This document shows positions 9,856 to 18,639 of a stretch of 64,000 nucleotides of DNA, one piece after another. The stretch is from NCBI GenBank assembly GCA_022241475.1, contig JAKOMT010000005.1, forward strand, positions 103,184 through 167,183, in the 5' to 3' direction. Position 1 is the first letter of the stretch. The number at the start of each line of letters is the position of its first letter. The position numbers and the translations under genes were made by a program. The notes under the pieces were generated by a model. It did not search any database. It was given only the letters and a program-made list of their open reading frames with translations, and had not been told where the DNA came from. Source of the DNA: Microvirga sp. Lineage in GTDB: Bacteria > Pseudomonadota > Alphaproteobacteria > Rhizobiales > Beijerinckiaceae.

Positions 9856-10401
9856 TCACAGACGCCGGACGCTGGCCGCGTCGAGCCTCGCGACAAACGC
9901 CGCCCGCTGGTCCGCGCCGTCGAACGCCGTGATCGGCACGATCAGATACAGCACGTTGGACAGGTAGAGCAGCAGCAGGTCGTCGGACATGCGATAGCCG
10001 TACAGATCGCCAAAACCCATGACGGTGCGCGACGGGCCAGACGCGTAGCAGAACCCATCATCGCTCCATGACAGCTCCATGCTCTCCGCCAAGGCCTTTT
10101 GCTGACGGAAATTCCTGCGCGCGACGAAGGGGATGAAGAACCGATAAAGACCCCAGATCAACGCGAGCGCGAGCGCCGAGCTGATGAATGCGGTCTGAAT
10201 GAATTCGCGCAGGATGCGCGCCAATTCCCACTGGCCAAGGCGCAGGAAAATGGTGCTGGAAGCCAGTATGGACAAGCCGAGAATGACCCAGATCGCCCAA
10301 GCGCGGAACCGCGCGAGATGCAGCCATTGCGCACGCACCGCCATGGTCTCGTCCAGGCTGAACCGCAGCGGAGTGATATCACGCGTCTGTGTCGGGTTCA
10401 T
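9856..10401 (-). CDS. YcxB-like membrane protein
   Basis: 181 residues. Two hydrophobic segments at about 34-55 (AWAIWVILGLSILASSTIFL) and 69-92, followed by a cytoplasmic domain with ELSWSDDGFCYASGPSRTVMGFGDLYGYRMSDDLLLLYLS and IVPITAFD, which is the pattern of the YcxB-like C-terminal domain (Bacillus YcxB family). Function is unknown for the whole family. It stands alone between lepA and a GNAT gene, all on the minus strand but with spacers over 100 bases. The call is by pattern memory only. Confidence 0.65.
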   Translation of the reverse strand: MNPTQTRDITPLRFSLDETMAVRAQWLHLARFRAWAIWVILGLSILASSTIFLRLGQWELARILREFIQTAFISSALALALIWGLYRFFIPFVARRNFRQQKALAESMELSWSDDGFCYASGPSRTVMGFGDLYGYRMSDDLLLLYLSNVLYLIVPITAFDGADQRAAFVARLDAASVRRL

Positions 10402-10520
10402 TGGCTGCTCACTCGCCCATCATTCCTCGAGCGGCTTCCCGCTGGATGTCAAATTCGTCTGAATGGATCGACAGATCAAGAACGTCCATTCGAGGCGAGA
10501 GGCGTTGCGGCCGACGTCGA

Positions 10521-11099
10521 TCATGGCGAGGACGCGCCGCGGGTGGGCATCTGATCGAATTCGATCATGTCCGGGCCTGCGGGCTGAGGGATGCGCCTGC
10601 CTCCGAGGCGTTCGTAGAAGCCGAACGCGTCGGAGGTCGGCTCCAGCCGGATCCGGTCGAGCCCCTCGGCCTGCGCCCGCCGCCATAGCTCCTGCATCAG
10701 CGCCTCGCCGAAGCCCCCGCCACGCTGCGACGGATCGACCATCAACTCGTTGACGTGAAGATGGCCGGAGAGCTTGCGCGGATAGAACGTTGCGAGCCCC
10801 GCGATTTCTCCGTCCGCTCCCATGGCGGAGGTGAGGTAGCGGCCGGCGACGAAGGCGAGGCCGAGCCGGCCGATATTGCCCAGCATGTTGAGCGCGCGCG
10901 CCCCAAGTCCCGCGGGGGGCGGCGGCGGTGGCGCCGACGGCAGGTTGAACACCCGCTCCAGAGCCTGCCGCGCCAGCTCGAGCTCGGCCCCCGCCGGAGC
11001 CGTCGGCGGCGCGAACGCCAGCAGCGACGCGGACGAAACCCCGGTCACCGACGACGCGCGAAGGGAGAAGCCGGGGGAGGGCGCGAGCGCAGCCGACAT
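10521..11099 (-). CDS. GNAT-family acetyltransferase
   Basis: 192 residues from the ATG at 11099. The C-terminal half (about 95-180) is a GNAT domain: GLATFYPRKLSGHLHVNELMVDPSQRGGGFGEALM contains the acetyl-CoA loop (QRGGGFG in place of Q/RxxGxG/A), and FGFYERLGGRR is the typical motif B end. The N-terminal 70 residues hold a run of prolines and are not conserved. The frame also allows starts at 11141 (ATG) and 11165 (TTG), but those lie in an AT-rich spacer. Substrate unknown. Confidence 0.65.
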   Translation of the reverse strand: MSAALAPSPGFSLRASSVTGVSSASLLAFAPPTAPAGAELELARQALERVFNLPSAPPPPPPAGLGARALNMLGNIGRLGLAFVAGRYLTSAMGADGEIAGLATFYPRKLSGHLHVNELMVDPSQRGGGFGEALMQELWRRAQAEGLDRIRLEPTSDAFGFYERLGGRRIPQPAGPDMIEFDQMPTRGASSP

Positions 11100-11260
11100 C
11101 TGTCCGCGAGCCCGACCGACATGAACACCATCAAAATACATGACTTCGCCATCTAAATATAACAAAAAAAAATTACAAATTATATTAATTAGATTTTTTT
11201 GCGAAATCTATACAAAGTATCGATAGTTCGCCTTTCGCGGCTCCGGCGGAGCGGCGAGAC

Positions 11261-11295
11261 AGAAAAAAGGCCGGTTCCACGAAGGGAACCGGCCT
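11261..11295 (-). terminator. Intrinsic terminator of the candidate small RNA / lsrB region
   Basis: Perfect 11-bp stem AGGCCGGTTCC/GGAACCGGCCT with a 6-base loop, followed on the minus strand by six T residues and then CT. It can end both the small RNA and any read-through from lsrB. Confidence 0.85.
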
Positions 11296-11395
11296 GAAAG
11301 TTTGTCCGGCTTCGACTGGGAGAGTCGAAGCCTTCCAGAGGGGAACGGCCGAAATGGAAACCGCCGGGAGGGTGGCGGCTCCATCGCCTTCAGCC
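11261..11395 (-). ncRNA. Candidate AbcR/alpha-r15-type small RNA
   Basis: Three stem-loops follow one another on the minus strand: CCGCC/GGCGG at 11378-11361 with loop ACCCUCCC; a perfect 10-bp stem at 11332-11308 with loop CUCCC; and an 11-bp stem at 11295-11268 followed by TTTTTTCT, a textbook intrinsic terminator. Two loops therefore display C/U-rich anti-Shine-Dalgarno sequence. AbcR RNAs of Rhizobiales have this plan, bind mRNA ribosome sites of ABC transporters, and lie beside lsrB/vtlR, as here (150 bases downstream of lsrB, same strand). The 5' end is estimated from a possible promoter at 11430-11401. Family assignment is inference from structure plus synteny. Confidence 0.6.
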
Positions 11396-11400
11396 ACGGG

Positions 11401-11430
11401 TGATATGGATCTGGCCCGCTGATTTGGCAA
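11401..11430 (-). promoter_or_regulatory. Possible promoter of the candidate small RNA
   Basis: On the minus strand TTGCCA (11430-11425) is followed after about 17-18 bases by CATATCA (11407-11401). The -35 box is good, the -10 box poor. It would place the transcript start near 11395, just before the first hairpin. Confidence 0.35.
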
Positions 11431-11545
11431 TGCGGCAAACGCCGCGTCAGATATGCGCGGGGCGCATGGCGACGTCACATTTCGACGATATTTCCGGGCG
11501 GTGCGCGCTTTCTCCGACGGGCGCCGCTCGCGGCGATTCGCGCCG

Positions 11546-12436
11546 TCAATATGTCCAGCGCTGGGCTTTTGAAATCAGAAAATCCCGGAAGACCTGAACG
11601 CGCGCGACGGATCTCATCTCCTCGGCGTAGACGAGGTAGGATTCGAGCGCGGGCATTTCGACGTCGCGCAGGATCTGCACGAGTTGCGTGTTCTCGTCGG
11701 TTACGTAATCGGGCAACACGGCGATGCCGGCCCCGCTCTCGACCGCCGTCTTGAGACCGCTGATGTTGTTGATCACGGCGCGATAGGGCCGGGGATTGCG
11801 CAGATCGCGCCCGGCTGTGGAAAGCCAGTGCACCGAGAGAAGGTACGACGGCTGGTCGCCTCCGAAAGAGAGCAGGCGATGATTGTCGAGATCCTCCAGA
11901 GTCTTGGGCTCGCCGAAACGCTTGATGTAGTCGGCCGACGCGTAGACGTGGAAATGCACGGTGAAGAGCCGGCGCTGGATCAGATCGGGCTGGGTCGGTT
12001 GCCGCAGCCGGATCGCGACGTCGGCCTCGCGCATGGCGAGGTCGAGCTCCTCGTTGGAGAGGAGAAGCTCGACGTTGATATCCGGGTAGAGGTCGAGAAA
12101 TTCGGCGATGCGCTGCGTGAGCCACAAGGACCCCAGCCCGACCGTCGTCGTGACCTTGAGCAGCCCGGAGGGGCGTTCGCTGGTCTCTGACAGGCGCGCG
12201 CGCGTCGTCTCGAGCCGCATCTTCATGTCGCGCGCCGCGCGGAAGAGCAGGTCCCCGTGTTCGGTCAGGATCAGCCCGCGCGCATGGCGATGGAACAGCG
12301 GCGCGCGCAACTCCCGTTCGAGCGCGCTGATCTGCCGGCTCACGGCGGACTGGCTCAGGCCCAGCTCCTCGCCGGCGCGCGTGAACGAGCCGGCCTCGGC
12401 GACCGTGTAGAAGACGCGGACCTTGTCCCAATCCAA
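11546..12436 (-). CDS. lsrB: LysR-type regulator of the LsrB/VtlR group
   Basis: 296 residues. N-terminal winged helix 1-60 (MDWDKVRVFYTVAEAGSFTRAGEELGLSQSAVSRQIS region), then the effector domain with GLGSLWLTQRIAEFLDLYPDI, DVAIRLRQPTQPDLIQR and the C-terminal VYAEEMRSVARVQVFRDFLISKAQRW, which closely recalls LsrB of Sinorhizobium/Agrobacterium and VtlR of Brucella. Those regulators control AbcR small RNAs, envelope and oxidative-stress functions and host interaction. It sits 121 bases downstream of hemH and upstream of the candidate AbcR RNA on the same strand, which strengthens the assignment. Confidence 0.8.
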   Translation of the reverse strand: MDWDKVRVFYTVAEAGSFTRAGEELGLSQSAVSRQISALERELRAPLFHRHARGLILTEHGDLLFRAARDMKMRLETTRARLSETSERPSGLLKVTTTVGLGSLWLTQRIAEFLDLYPDINVELLLSNEELDLAMREADVAIRLRQPTQPDLIQRRLFTVHFHVYASADYIKRFGEPKTLEDLDNHRLLSFGGDQPSYLLSVHWLSTAGRDLRNPRPYRAVINNISGLKTAVESGAGIAVLPDYVTDENTQLVQILRDVEMPALESYLVYAEEMRSVARVQVFRDFLISKAQRWTY

Positions 12437-12557
12437 CGCGAGGCGCTCCCGATGGCGGCCCGACGGGACGCTCCCCCTTCGCCGCGAACGGCGTCGATCT
12501 TGGACACCGCCGGCGCGCCCCGCAAGTGCGAAGGCGCGGCTTTCGCCCTCGAAAACG

Positions 12558-13649
12558 TCAGAGCCAGCCCTGCAATTCGCGCGCGATCACATGGTTGATG
12601 ACCCGCATCCCTTCCGCGCTGTCGTTGAGGCAGGGCAGATAGGCGAATTTCTCCCCGCCGTGCTCCATGAAAATCTCGCGATTCTCGCCGTCGAGCTCCT
12701 CGAGCGTCTCCAGGCAATCGGCGGTGAATCCCGGCGCGACGATCGCGATCTTCTTCACGCCCCCTTCCGCAAGGCTCTTCACCGTCTCGTCGGTGTAGGG
12801 CTGGAGCCATTCCTCCGGCCCGAACCGCGACTGGAAGGTCAGTTTCCAGCGCTCGCTGGTCCAGCCCATGCGCTCGCGCAGGAGCCGCGAGGTCTTGGCG
12901 CACTGGCAGTGATAGGGGTCGCCCTTCATGAGGTAGGATTTGGGCACGCCGTGGAATGAGGTCAGGATCACGTCGGGCTCGAAATCGAGCTTCGCGAGCG
13001 AAGCCTGCATCGAATCGGCCAGCGCGTCGATGTAGACCGGGTCGTCGTGATAGGGCGGAGCGACGCGCACGCTCGGCTGCCAGCGCATCTGCATCAGGGC
13101 CTCGAACGCCTTGTCGCAGGCCGTCGCCGAGGTCGCGGCGGAATATTGCGGATAGAGCGGCACGAGCAGGATGCGGTCGCAGCCTTCCGCCAGAAGCTTC
13201 TCCAGCACGTCCTTCACCGGCGGCTTGCCGTAGCGCATCGCCCAGTCGACGCTGACGCGCTCGCCCCCGACGGCCGCGAGCGATGCTTGAGCCTGCTCGG
13301 CCTGCGAGCGGGTGATGGTCTTGAGCGGGCCTTCGCCCTTCTCGTGATTCCAGATCGTGTCGTAGTCGCGCCCCTTCTTCTTCGGACGCGTCTGCAGGAT
13401 GATGAGGTTGAGGACCGGCCACCACAGCCAGCGCGACGTATCGATCACCCGCCGGTCGGAGAGAAACTCCTTCAGATACGCGCGCATCGACCAGTAATCG
13501 GTGGCCTCGGGCGTTCCGAGATTCATGAGAAGCACCCCGATTCGTCCGGCGCGGACGGGCGGATGGTCCGACGGCGTGCGGATGGCCCGATACTCGGCCT
13601 CCCGGGCGGGATCGACGACGACGGCGAGGGGGTTCACGGCTTCGTTCAT
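12558..13649 (-). CDS. hemH: Ferrochelatase
   Basis: 363 residues from the ATG at 13649 (MNEAVNPLAV); the frame is open further upstream but that part is not ferrochelatase-like. Motifs: GVLLMNLGTPE at the N-terminus of the core, LLVPLYPQYSAATSATA, TSFHGVPKSY with the metal-site histidine, and the C-terminal IVAPGFTADCLETLEEL with the conserved Glu cluster. Inserts Fe(II) into protoporphyrin IX, the last step of heme synthesis. The other heme gene here, hemA, is 17 kb away. Divergent from the SLC13-type transporter. Confidence 0.96.
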   Translation of the reverse strand: MNEAVNPLAVVVDPAREAEYRAIRTPSDHPPVRAGRIGVLLMNLGTPEATDYWSMRAYLKEFLSDRRVIDTSRWLWWPVLNLIILQTRPKKKGRDYDTIWNHEKGEGPLKTITRSQAEQAQASLAAVGGERVSVDWAMRYGKPPVKDVLEKLLAEGCDRILLVPLYPQYSAATSATACDKAFEALMQMRWQPSVRVAPPYHDDPVYIDALADSMQASLAKLDFEPDVILTSFHGVPKSYLMKGDPYHCQCAKTSRLLRERMGWTSERWKLTFQSRFGPEEWLQPYTDETVKSLAEGGVKKIAIVAPGFTADCLETLEELDGENREIFMEHGGEKFAYLPCLNDSAEGMRVINHVIARELQGWL

Positions 13650-13968
13650 GACACTCGATTTCCGGTCAGACAGGGGCCGGGCGGCGCGTCCCGCCCGATC
13701 GTTCGGCCCATAGATAGAGCGCCCGGCGATTTGTGCAAACCGCGTGTGATTTCGCTCCACGCCGCTCCGGTTTTCGCGGGCTTGCGGCGGTCTGCGCGCC
13801 GCGCCACAAAGGACGCCGGACTGGCGGATTCTGTGGCGGGAACACGACGTCCGTGCGGGGAGCGCGCGAAATGATTGTGTCCCGGCTCGTCGTTGGTATC
13901 GCCTGATCAAGCCGGCGCCGGCGCCTCGCGCCCGGCGATGAAACAGCACTGCCGGAGATCCAAGTTCC
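13650..13968. other. Divergent intergenic region, nothing distinct seen
   Basis: About 320 bases between divergent hemH and the anion permease gene. It must contain both promoters, but no clear -35/-10 pair, Fur/Irr-type motif or hairpin with a T-run was recognised. ORFs over it lack coding character. Confidence 0.5.
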
Positions 13969-15786
13969 ATGACACAGGACCAGGCGATTTTCCTCGCCAT
14001 TCTCGCGGCGACCATCGCGATGTTTCTCTTGGGGCGCTGGCGCCACGACATGGTGGCCGTCGGCTCACTGCTCTTGTGCGTCTTCGCCGGTCTCGTGCCG
14101 GCCGAGCAGGCGTTTGCGGGATTCGGCCACCCGGCGGTGATCACGGTCGCCTGCGTGCTCGTGCTCAGCCGCGCGCTTCAGGTCTCCGGAGCCGTCGACG
14201 CGGTGGCGCGCAGGGTGATCCCCGCCAACGCCGGCTTCGTCGTGACCCTCGCCGCGTTGACGCTTCTCGCCGCGACCTTGTCGGCCTTCATGAACAACGT
14301 CGGGGCGCTGGCGCTCCTGATGCCCGTCGCGATCCAGGTGGCGTCGCGCCACGGGATTCCTCCTGGACGCGTGCTCATGCCCGTCGCCTTCGGATCGATC
14401 CTGGGCGGCATGACGACGTTGATCGGCACGCCGCCGAACCTGATCGTCGCGGGCTTTCGCGCCGAGACGAGCGGCGCCGGTTTCGTCATGTTCGACTTCG
14501 CCCCCGTGGGGATCGCCGTCGCGATCGCCGGTCTGGCCTTCATCCTGCTCGTGGGCTGGAGGCTCGTTCCGGAGCGCAAGCAGGCGGGCGGCGAGGCTTT
14601 CGAGATCGACGCGTACATGACCGAGGCGCGCGTTCCGAAGGAGTCGAAGGCGGTCGGAAAAACTCTCAAGGAACTCGAAGTCGCGCTCGACGAGACCGAC
14701 GGCCTCATCGTCGGCATGGTGCGCAACGACGTGCGCATGACGGCGCCGGACCCGTGGCGGCGCCTGCAGGAGGGCGACATCCTCGTGATCGAGGCGGAGC
14801 CGAACGCGCTGGCCTCGTCGTTGTCGAGCCTGGGGCTCGTTCTCGAAGAGGACAAGCCGCGAAAGTCGGACGACGAAGGGGAGGAGGAGGCGGCGGCCGA
14901 GAATTCGAAGCCCGCGCGGAGCGAAGACGACGAAACCGCGCTTCTCGAGCTCGTGGTGCTGCCCAATTCGACGCTGATCGGACGTTCGGTCGCCGACATT
15001 CGACTGCGCGACCGGTTCGCCATCAACATGCTGGCCGTCTCGCGGCAGGGTCGGCGCTCGCGCGCCCGCCTGCGCACTCTGGCGATCAGCGCCGGCGACG
15101 TTCTCCTGATGCAGGGTTCGGGGCAACGTCTCTCGGATTTCGCCGGCCAGTTCGGACTCGTGCCGCTCGCCGAGCGGCCCCTGCGCATTCCCAATCCGCG
15201 CGAGGCCACGCTGGCCCTCGGCGTAATGGGCGCCGCCGTCGCGAGCGCAGCCTTCGGCTTGCTCTCCGCCGCGATCGCCTTCGCGGCGGGCGTGCTCGCG
15301 GTGATGGCCTTGCGCCTGGTGCCGCCGCGCGTCGTCTATACCGCGGTCGACTGGCCGGTCGTCGTGCTTCTCGGCGCGTTGATACCGGTCGCCGGCGCGA
15401 TGGCGACGACCGGCACGGCGGACCTGATCGCGCAGACGCTCCTCGAATTCGCCGCCCGCGGCAACGCCGTCGTGGCGCTGACCCTGATCCTCATCGTGAC
15501 GATGACGCTGTCGGACTTCATGAACAACGCGGCGACGGCCGCCGTCATGTGTCCGATCGCGGTCGGCGCGGCGCGGTCGCTGGACGTGAGCGCCGACCCC
15601 TTCCTCATGGCGGTCGCGGTGGGGGCGTCCTGCGCGTTCCTGACGCCGATCGGGCACCAGAACAATACGCTGATCCTCGGGCCGGGCGGATTCGGCTTCA
15701 GCGATTACTGGCGTCTCGGCCTGCCGCTGGAGATCGTGGTCCTTGCGGTCGCAGTGCCGATGCTGCTCATCGTGTGGCCGATGTGA
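13969..15786 (+). CDS. SLC13/ArsB-superfamily anion permease with two TrkA-C domains
   Basis: 605 residues. Hydrophobic helices in 1-200, a hydrophilic middle (about 205-410) and further helices to the end. The signature half-repeats AFMNNVGALALLMPVA (about 103) and DFMNNAATAAVMCPIA (about 515) and TLIGTPPNLIV (about 155) are those of DASS/SLC13 transporters. The middle holds two TrkA-C-like modules (GKTLKELEVALDETDGLIVGMVRND and LIGRSVADIRLRDRFAINMLAVSRQG), separated by an acidic stretch, suggesting gating by a small ligand. Substrate could be sulfate or a dicarboxylate; not resolvable by sequence reading. Precedes a KefB-type antiporter by 43 bases, a probable operon. Confidence 0.82.
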   Translation: MTQDQAIFLAILAATIAMFLLGRWRHDMVAVGSLLLCVFAGLVPAEQAFAGFGHPAVITVACVLVLSRALQVSGAVDAVARRVIPANAGFVVTLAALTLLAATLSAFMNNVGALALLMPVAIQVASRHGIPPGRVLMPVAFGSILGGMTTLIGTPPNLIVAGFRAETSGAGFVMFDFAPVGIAVAIAGLAFILLVGWRLVPERKQAGGEAFEIDAYMTEARVPKESKAVGKTLKELEVALDETDGLIVGMVRNDVRMTAPDPWRRLQEGDILVIEAEPNALASSLSSLGLVLEEDKPRKSDDEGEEEAAAENSKPARSEDDETALLELVVLPNSTLIGRSVADIRLRDRFAINMLAVSRQGRRSRARLRTLAISAGDVLLMQGSGQRLSDFAGQFGLVPLAERPLRIPNPREATLALGVMGAAVASAAFGLLSAAIAFAAGVLAVMALRLVPPRVVYTAVDWPVVVLLGALIPVAGAMATTGTADLIAQTLLEFAARGNAVVALTLILIVTMTLSDFMNNAATAAVMCPIAVGAARSLDVSADPFLMAVAVGASCAFLTPIGHQNNTLILGPGGFGFSDYWRLGLPLEIVVLAVAVPMLLIVWPM

Positions 15787-15829
15787 CCAAGCGCCGGCGG
15801 ACCAGGGGGGTGCGTCCGCGGAGACCGAC

Positions 15830-17557
15830 ATGGAAGAACACGTCGCCATTCCCTACCTGCGCGAGGCGGTCGTCTTTCTGATCGCCGCCGGCGTGATCGT
15901 TCCGGCGTTGCATCGTCTGCGCGTCAGTCCGGTGCTCGGCTATCTCGTCGTCGGAGGGCTGATCGGTCCCTATGGGCTCGGCCTCTGGGTCGAGACCGTC
16001 CCGGCGCTCGGCTACGCCGTGATCCAGGATCTCGAGGGCGTGCGGCATTTCGCCGAGCTCGGCGTCATCTTCCTGCTCTTCATGATCGGGCTGGAGCTGT
16101 CCCTCGATCGGCTCTGGGCCATGCGTCGGCTCGTCTTCGGTCTCGGCAGTCTCCAGGTCGTCGTGACCGCGCTCGTGATCGGCCTCGTGGCCTGGGAGTT
16201 CGGCAACTCCATACCGGCCTCCATCGTGCTGGGCGCGTGCCTGTCGCTCTCCTCGACCGCGATCGTGATGCAGATGCTCATGCAGAGCCGGCGGCTCGCC
16301 AGCCCGCTCGGGCGCTCCAGTTTCTCGATCCTGTTGATGCAGGATCTCGCCGTCGTGCCGATTCTCTTCGCCGTCGGCGTGCTCGGCGCGCAGACGGAGG
16401 GCGCGATCGGCCCCGCTTTCGCCTTCGCCGTCGGCAAGGCGGCGCTCGTCGTCTGCGCGATTTACCTCGTCGGGCGGCTGGTTCTGCGTCCGACGCTGCG
16501 CCTCGTGGCGCAGGCGCGAAGCCCCGAAATGTTCATGGCGGCGATCCTGCTCACCGTGATCGGGGCGGCGGCGATCACGGGCCTCGCCGGGCTATCGACG
16601 GCGCTCGGCGCCTTCCTCGCGGGACTGCTCCTCGCCGAGACCGAATATCGCCACGAGGTCGAGGTCGACATCGAGCCGTTCAAGGGGCTGATGCTCGGCC
16701 TGTTCTTCGTGTCCGTCGGCATGGGAATCGACTGGCGCGTCGTCGCCGACCAGCCGTTCTGGATCGCCGCCGCCCTCGTCGGATTGTTCGTCATCAAGGC
16801 CAGTGTGACGACGCTTCTGTGCATCGCTTTCCGCATTCCGCGCCTGACGGCGCTCGAAACCGGGCTGCTGCTCGGGCAGGGCGGCGAATTCGCCTTCATC
16901 GTCGTCGGTCTGGCGATGAGTCTGTCCCTGCTGCAGCCGGATGTCGGCCAGTTCATGCTCATCGTCGCCGGCCTTTCGATGCTCGTCACCCCGCTCGTCG
17001 CCGGCGCGGCGCGACGGCTCGTGGCTCGGCTCGAAAGTCGCGACGTCACCCGGGCTCACGAGGGTGAGACGGACGAGATCGAAGGGCTCGCCGATCACGT
17101 CGTCATCGCCGGGTTCGGCCGCGTCGGCCGCGTGCTGGCCGGCGTGCTCGACGCCGAGCGAACGCCGTATGTGGCGCTCGATCTCGACCCAGTCGCGGTC
17201 GCCGAAGCGCGCAAGGAGGGCTTGCCCGTTTATTTTGGCGACGCGGCCCGGCTGGAAATGCTGAACCGGGCCGGGCTCGGACGCGCGCAGGCGGTCGCCG
17301 TGACGATGGACCAGCCCGAGGCGGCGCGCAGAGTCGTTGAGGAAATCCGCCGCGAACGGCCCGACATCCCCATCTTCGCGCGGGCGCGAGATGCGCGGCA
17401 CGCGACTGCGCTGCGCGATTCGGGCGCGACGAGCGTCATACCCGAATCGCTGGAGGCCAGCCTGCAACTCGCCGGACGTCTGCTCGCGCAGCTCGGCTAT
17501 CCCGAGGACGCCGTCGTCCGGCGCATCCAGCAGCAGCGCGCGATCGAGGAGCCTTGA
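15830..17557 (+). CDS. CPA2-type cation/proton antiporter with TrkA-N domain (KefB/YbaL-like)
   Basis: 575 residues from the ATG at 15830; an upstream in-frame start at 15743 lies inside the preceding gene and is Cys-rich, non-conserved. About twelve membrane segments (1-390) with SSTAIVMQ, LLMQDLAVVPILF and GLLLGQGGEFAFIVV, which are CPA2 signatures, then a cytoplasmic Rossmann TrkA-N domain with GFGRVGRVLAGVL and DLDPVAVAEARKEGLPVYFGDA. Exchanges K+ or another monovalent cation for protons. No glutathione-binding partner (KefF/G) is adjacent. Follows another RCK-bearing transporter. Confidence 0.88.
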   Translation: MEEHVAIPYLREAVVFLIAAGVIVPALHRLRVSPVLGYLVVGGLIGPYGLGLWVETVPALGYAVIQDLEGVRHFAELGVIFLLFMIGLELSLDRLWAMRRLVFGLGSLQVVVTALVIGLVAWEFGNSIPASIVLGACLSLSSTAIVMQMLMQSRRLASPLGRSSFSILLMQDLAVVPILFAVGVLGAQTEGAIGPAFAFAVGKAALVVCAIYLVGRLVLRPTLRLVAQARSPEMFMAAILLTVIGAAAITGLAGLSTALGAFLAGLLLAETEYRHEVEVDIEPFKGLMLGLFFVSVGMGIDWRVVADQPFWIAAALVGLFVIKASVTTLLCIAFRIPRLTALETGLLLGQGGEFAFIVVGLAMSLSLLQPDVGQFMLIVAGLSMLVTPLVAGAARRLVARLESRDVTRAHEGETDEIEGLADHVVIAGFGRVGRVLAGVLDAERTPYVALDLDPVAVAEARKEGLPVYFGDAARLEMLNRAGLGRAQAVAVTMDQPEAARRVVEEIRRERPDIPIFARARDARHATALRDSGATSVIPESLEASLQLAGRLLAQLGYPEDAVVRRIQQQRAIEEP

Positions 17558-17568
17558 CCGCGCCCCGC

Positions 17569-18426
17569 TCAGGCCTTGGGGCTGTTCGAGTCGTCGCGCT
17601 CGCGGAACGCGATCTCCGGATCGGCCTCGGAGCGCGCCATGCCGCTCGCGTCGCGCACGCCGAGCTTGACGAGGAGCTTGCGGCGAAGGCTCCGCAGGGG
17701 CTTCGTGATGCGCCTGTGGATCGAAATGATCCCCGGAGGTTCGCGAAACGCCGCGATCTGCTCGGGGCTGAGCGTCTCCGGGAAGCAGCGCAGATGGTGC
17801 TTGCGGATGTGATAGAGGTCGGTCTCCTGGAGCCGCGTCAGGACGGCGCGATTTATTCGGCCCGCGCCGGGCGCGACGCCGAAGCTCACCTGGAAATCGA
17901 TCAGGTAGGGACGCCCGCCCGGCCCAACGATGACGTTCTCGCGCTTGTGGAGGTCGACATAGGCCATGTCGCGGGCGTGGACCTCGCGCAGCAGGGCGTA
18001 GAGATCGTCAAAGAACGCCGGCGTCACCTGTTCCGGACCGTGGAAGGCCTCGCCCGGAATGAAGACGCGCGCGGCGGCGTTGTCGAGGAGGACGCCGCCC
18101 GCCCGCACCTCGCCATAGGGCGTCGGCACGAGCGCGACGTCGCGCAGGCGCTCCAGAAAGCCGATCTCGCGCCGCGCCAGCGCCCTGCCGAGCCAGCGCA
18201 TGGGGATGAAGAATACGGGCTGCGCGCGGTTGAACTTGCAGATCAGCCGATCCTCGCCGGCGACGTACGTCGCCGTCGCGGCCCAGGAATCGTGCTTGAA
18301 GGTTTCGTCGAGACGCCACTCCCGGCCCGCCACCTCGATCGTCTGCGGCGGCTCGGCGCTCCCGAGCGCGCGCAGCAGCGGCGGCCGCTTCTTCACCGGC
18401 CGTCCTGATTCACGGCTCTCGCTCAT
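17569..18426 (-). CDS. Small protein-kinase-fold protein (RIO/WaaP-like)
   Basis: 285 residues. Candidate ATP-binding Lys64 (LICKFN), catalytic-loop sequence YVDLHKRENVIV with Asp158 and Asn164, and metal-binding Asp177 in YLIDFQV give the minimal set of a protein-kinase fold, in the style of RIO kinases, Kdo kinases and WaaP. No signal peptide or membrane segment. Basic residues dominate the C-terminal 60 positions. Substrate unknown; lying between a cation antiporter (convergent) and ugd (divergent), a lipopolysaccharide role is possible but only inferred. Confidence 0.7.
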   Translation of the reverse strand: MSESRESGRPVKKRPPLLRALGSAEPPQTIEVAGREWRLDETFKHDSWAATATYVAGEDRLICKFNRAQPVFFIPMRWLGRALARREIGFLERLRDVALVPTPYGEVRAGGVLLDNAAARVFIPGEAFHGPEQVTPAFFDDLYALLREVHARDMAYVDLHKRENVIVGPGGRPYLIDFQVSFGVAPGAGRINRAVLTRLQETDLYHIRKHHLRCFPETLSPEQIAAFREPPGIISIHRRITKPLRSLRRKLLVKLGVRDASGMARSEADPEIAFRERDDSNSPKA

Positions 18427-18639
18427 TCGCCCGTTCCCCCGCCAACCCCGTCGCGGGGGACCTTAGTCGCTGGCGGCGGGGCGGTAAACGGCGTGACGCG
18501 CGCTCTGTAATCGCGCCGTCAAACAGCCGGGGCAGGGTGGTCGGGCGAAGCGAGGCCGAGTCGCCGGGTTTCGCGCGTCGCTGCGGCGCGCTATAGGTCC
18601 GGCCGACGCGGCGAGCGACGACGCCGGCGAGAGGGTTCC

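Noticed and set aside
11185..11478. 97-residue ORF overlapping the candidate small RNA
   Set aside because: It crosses the terminator and hairpins, lacks a ribosome site and has no family resemblance.
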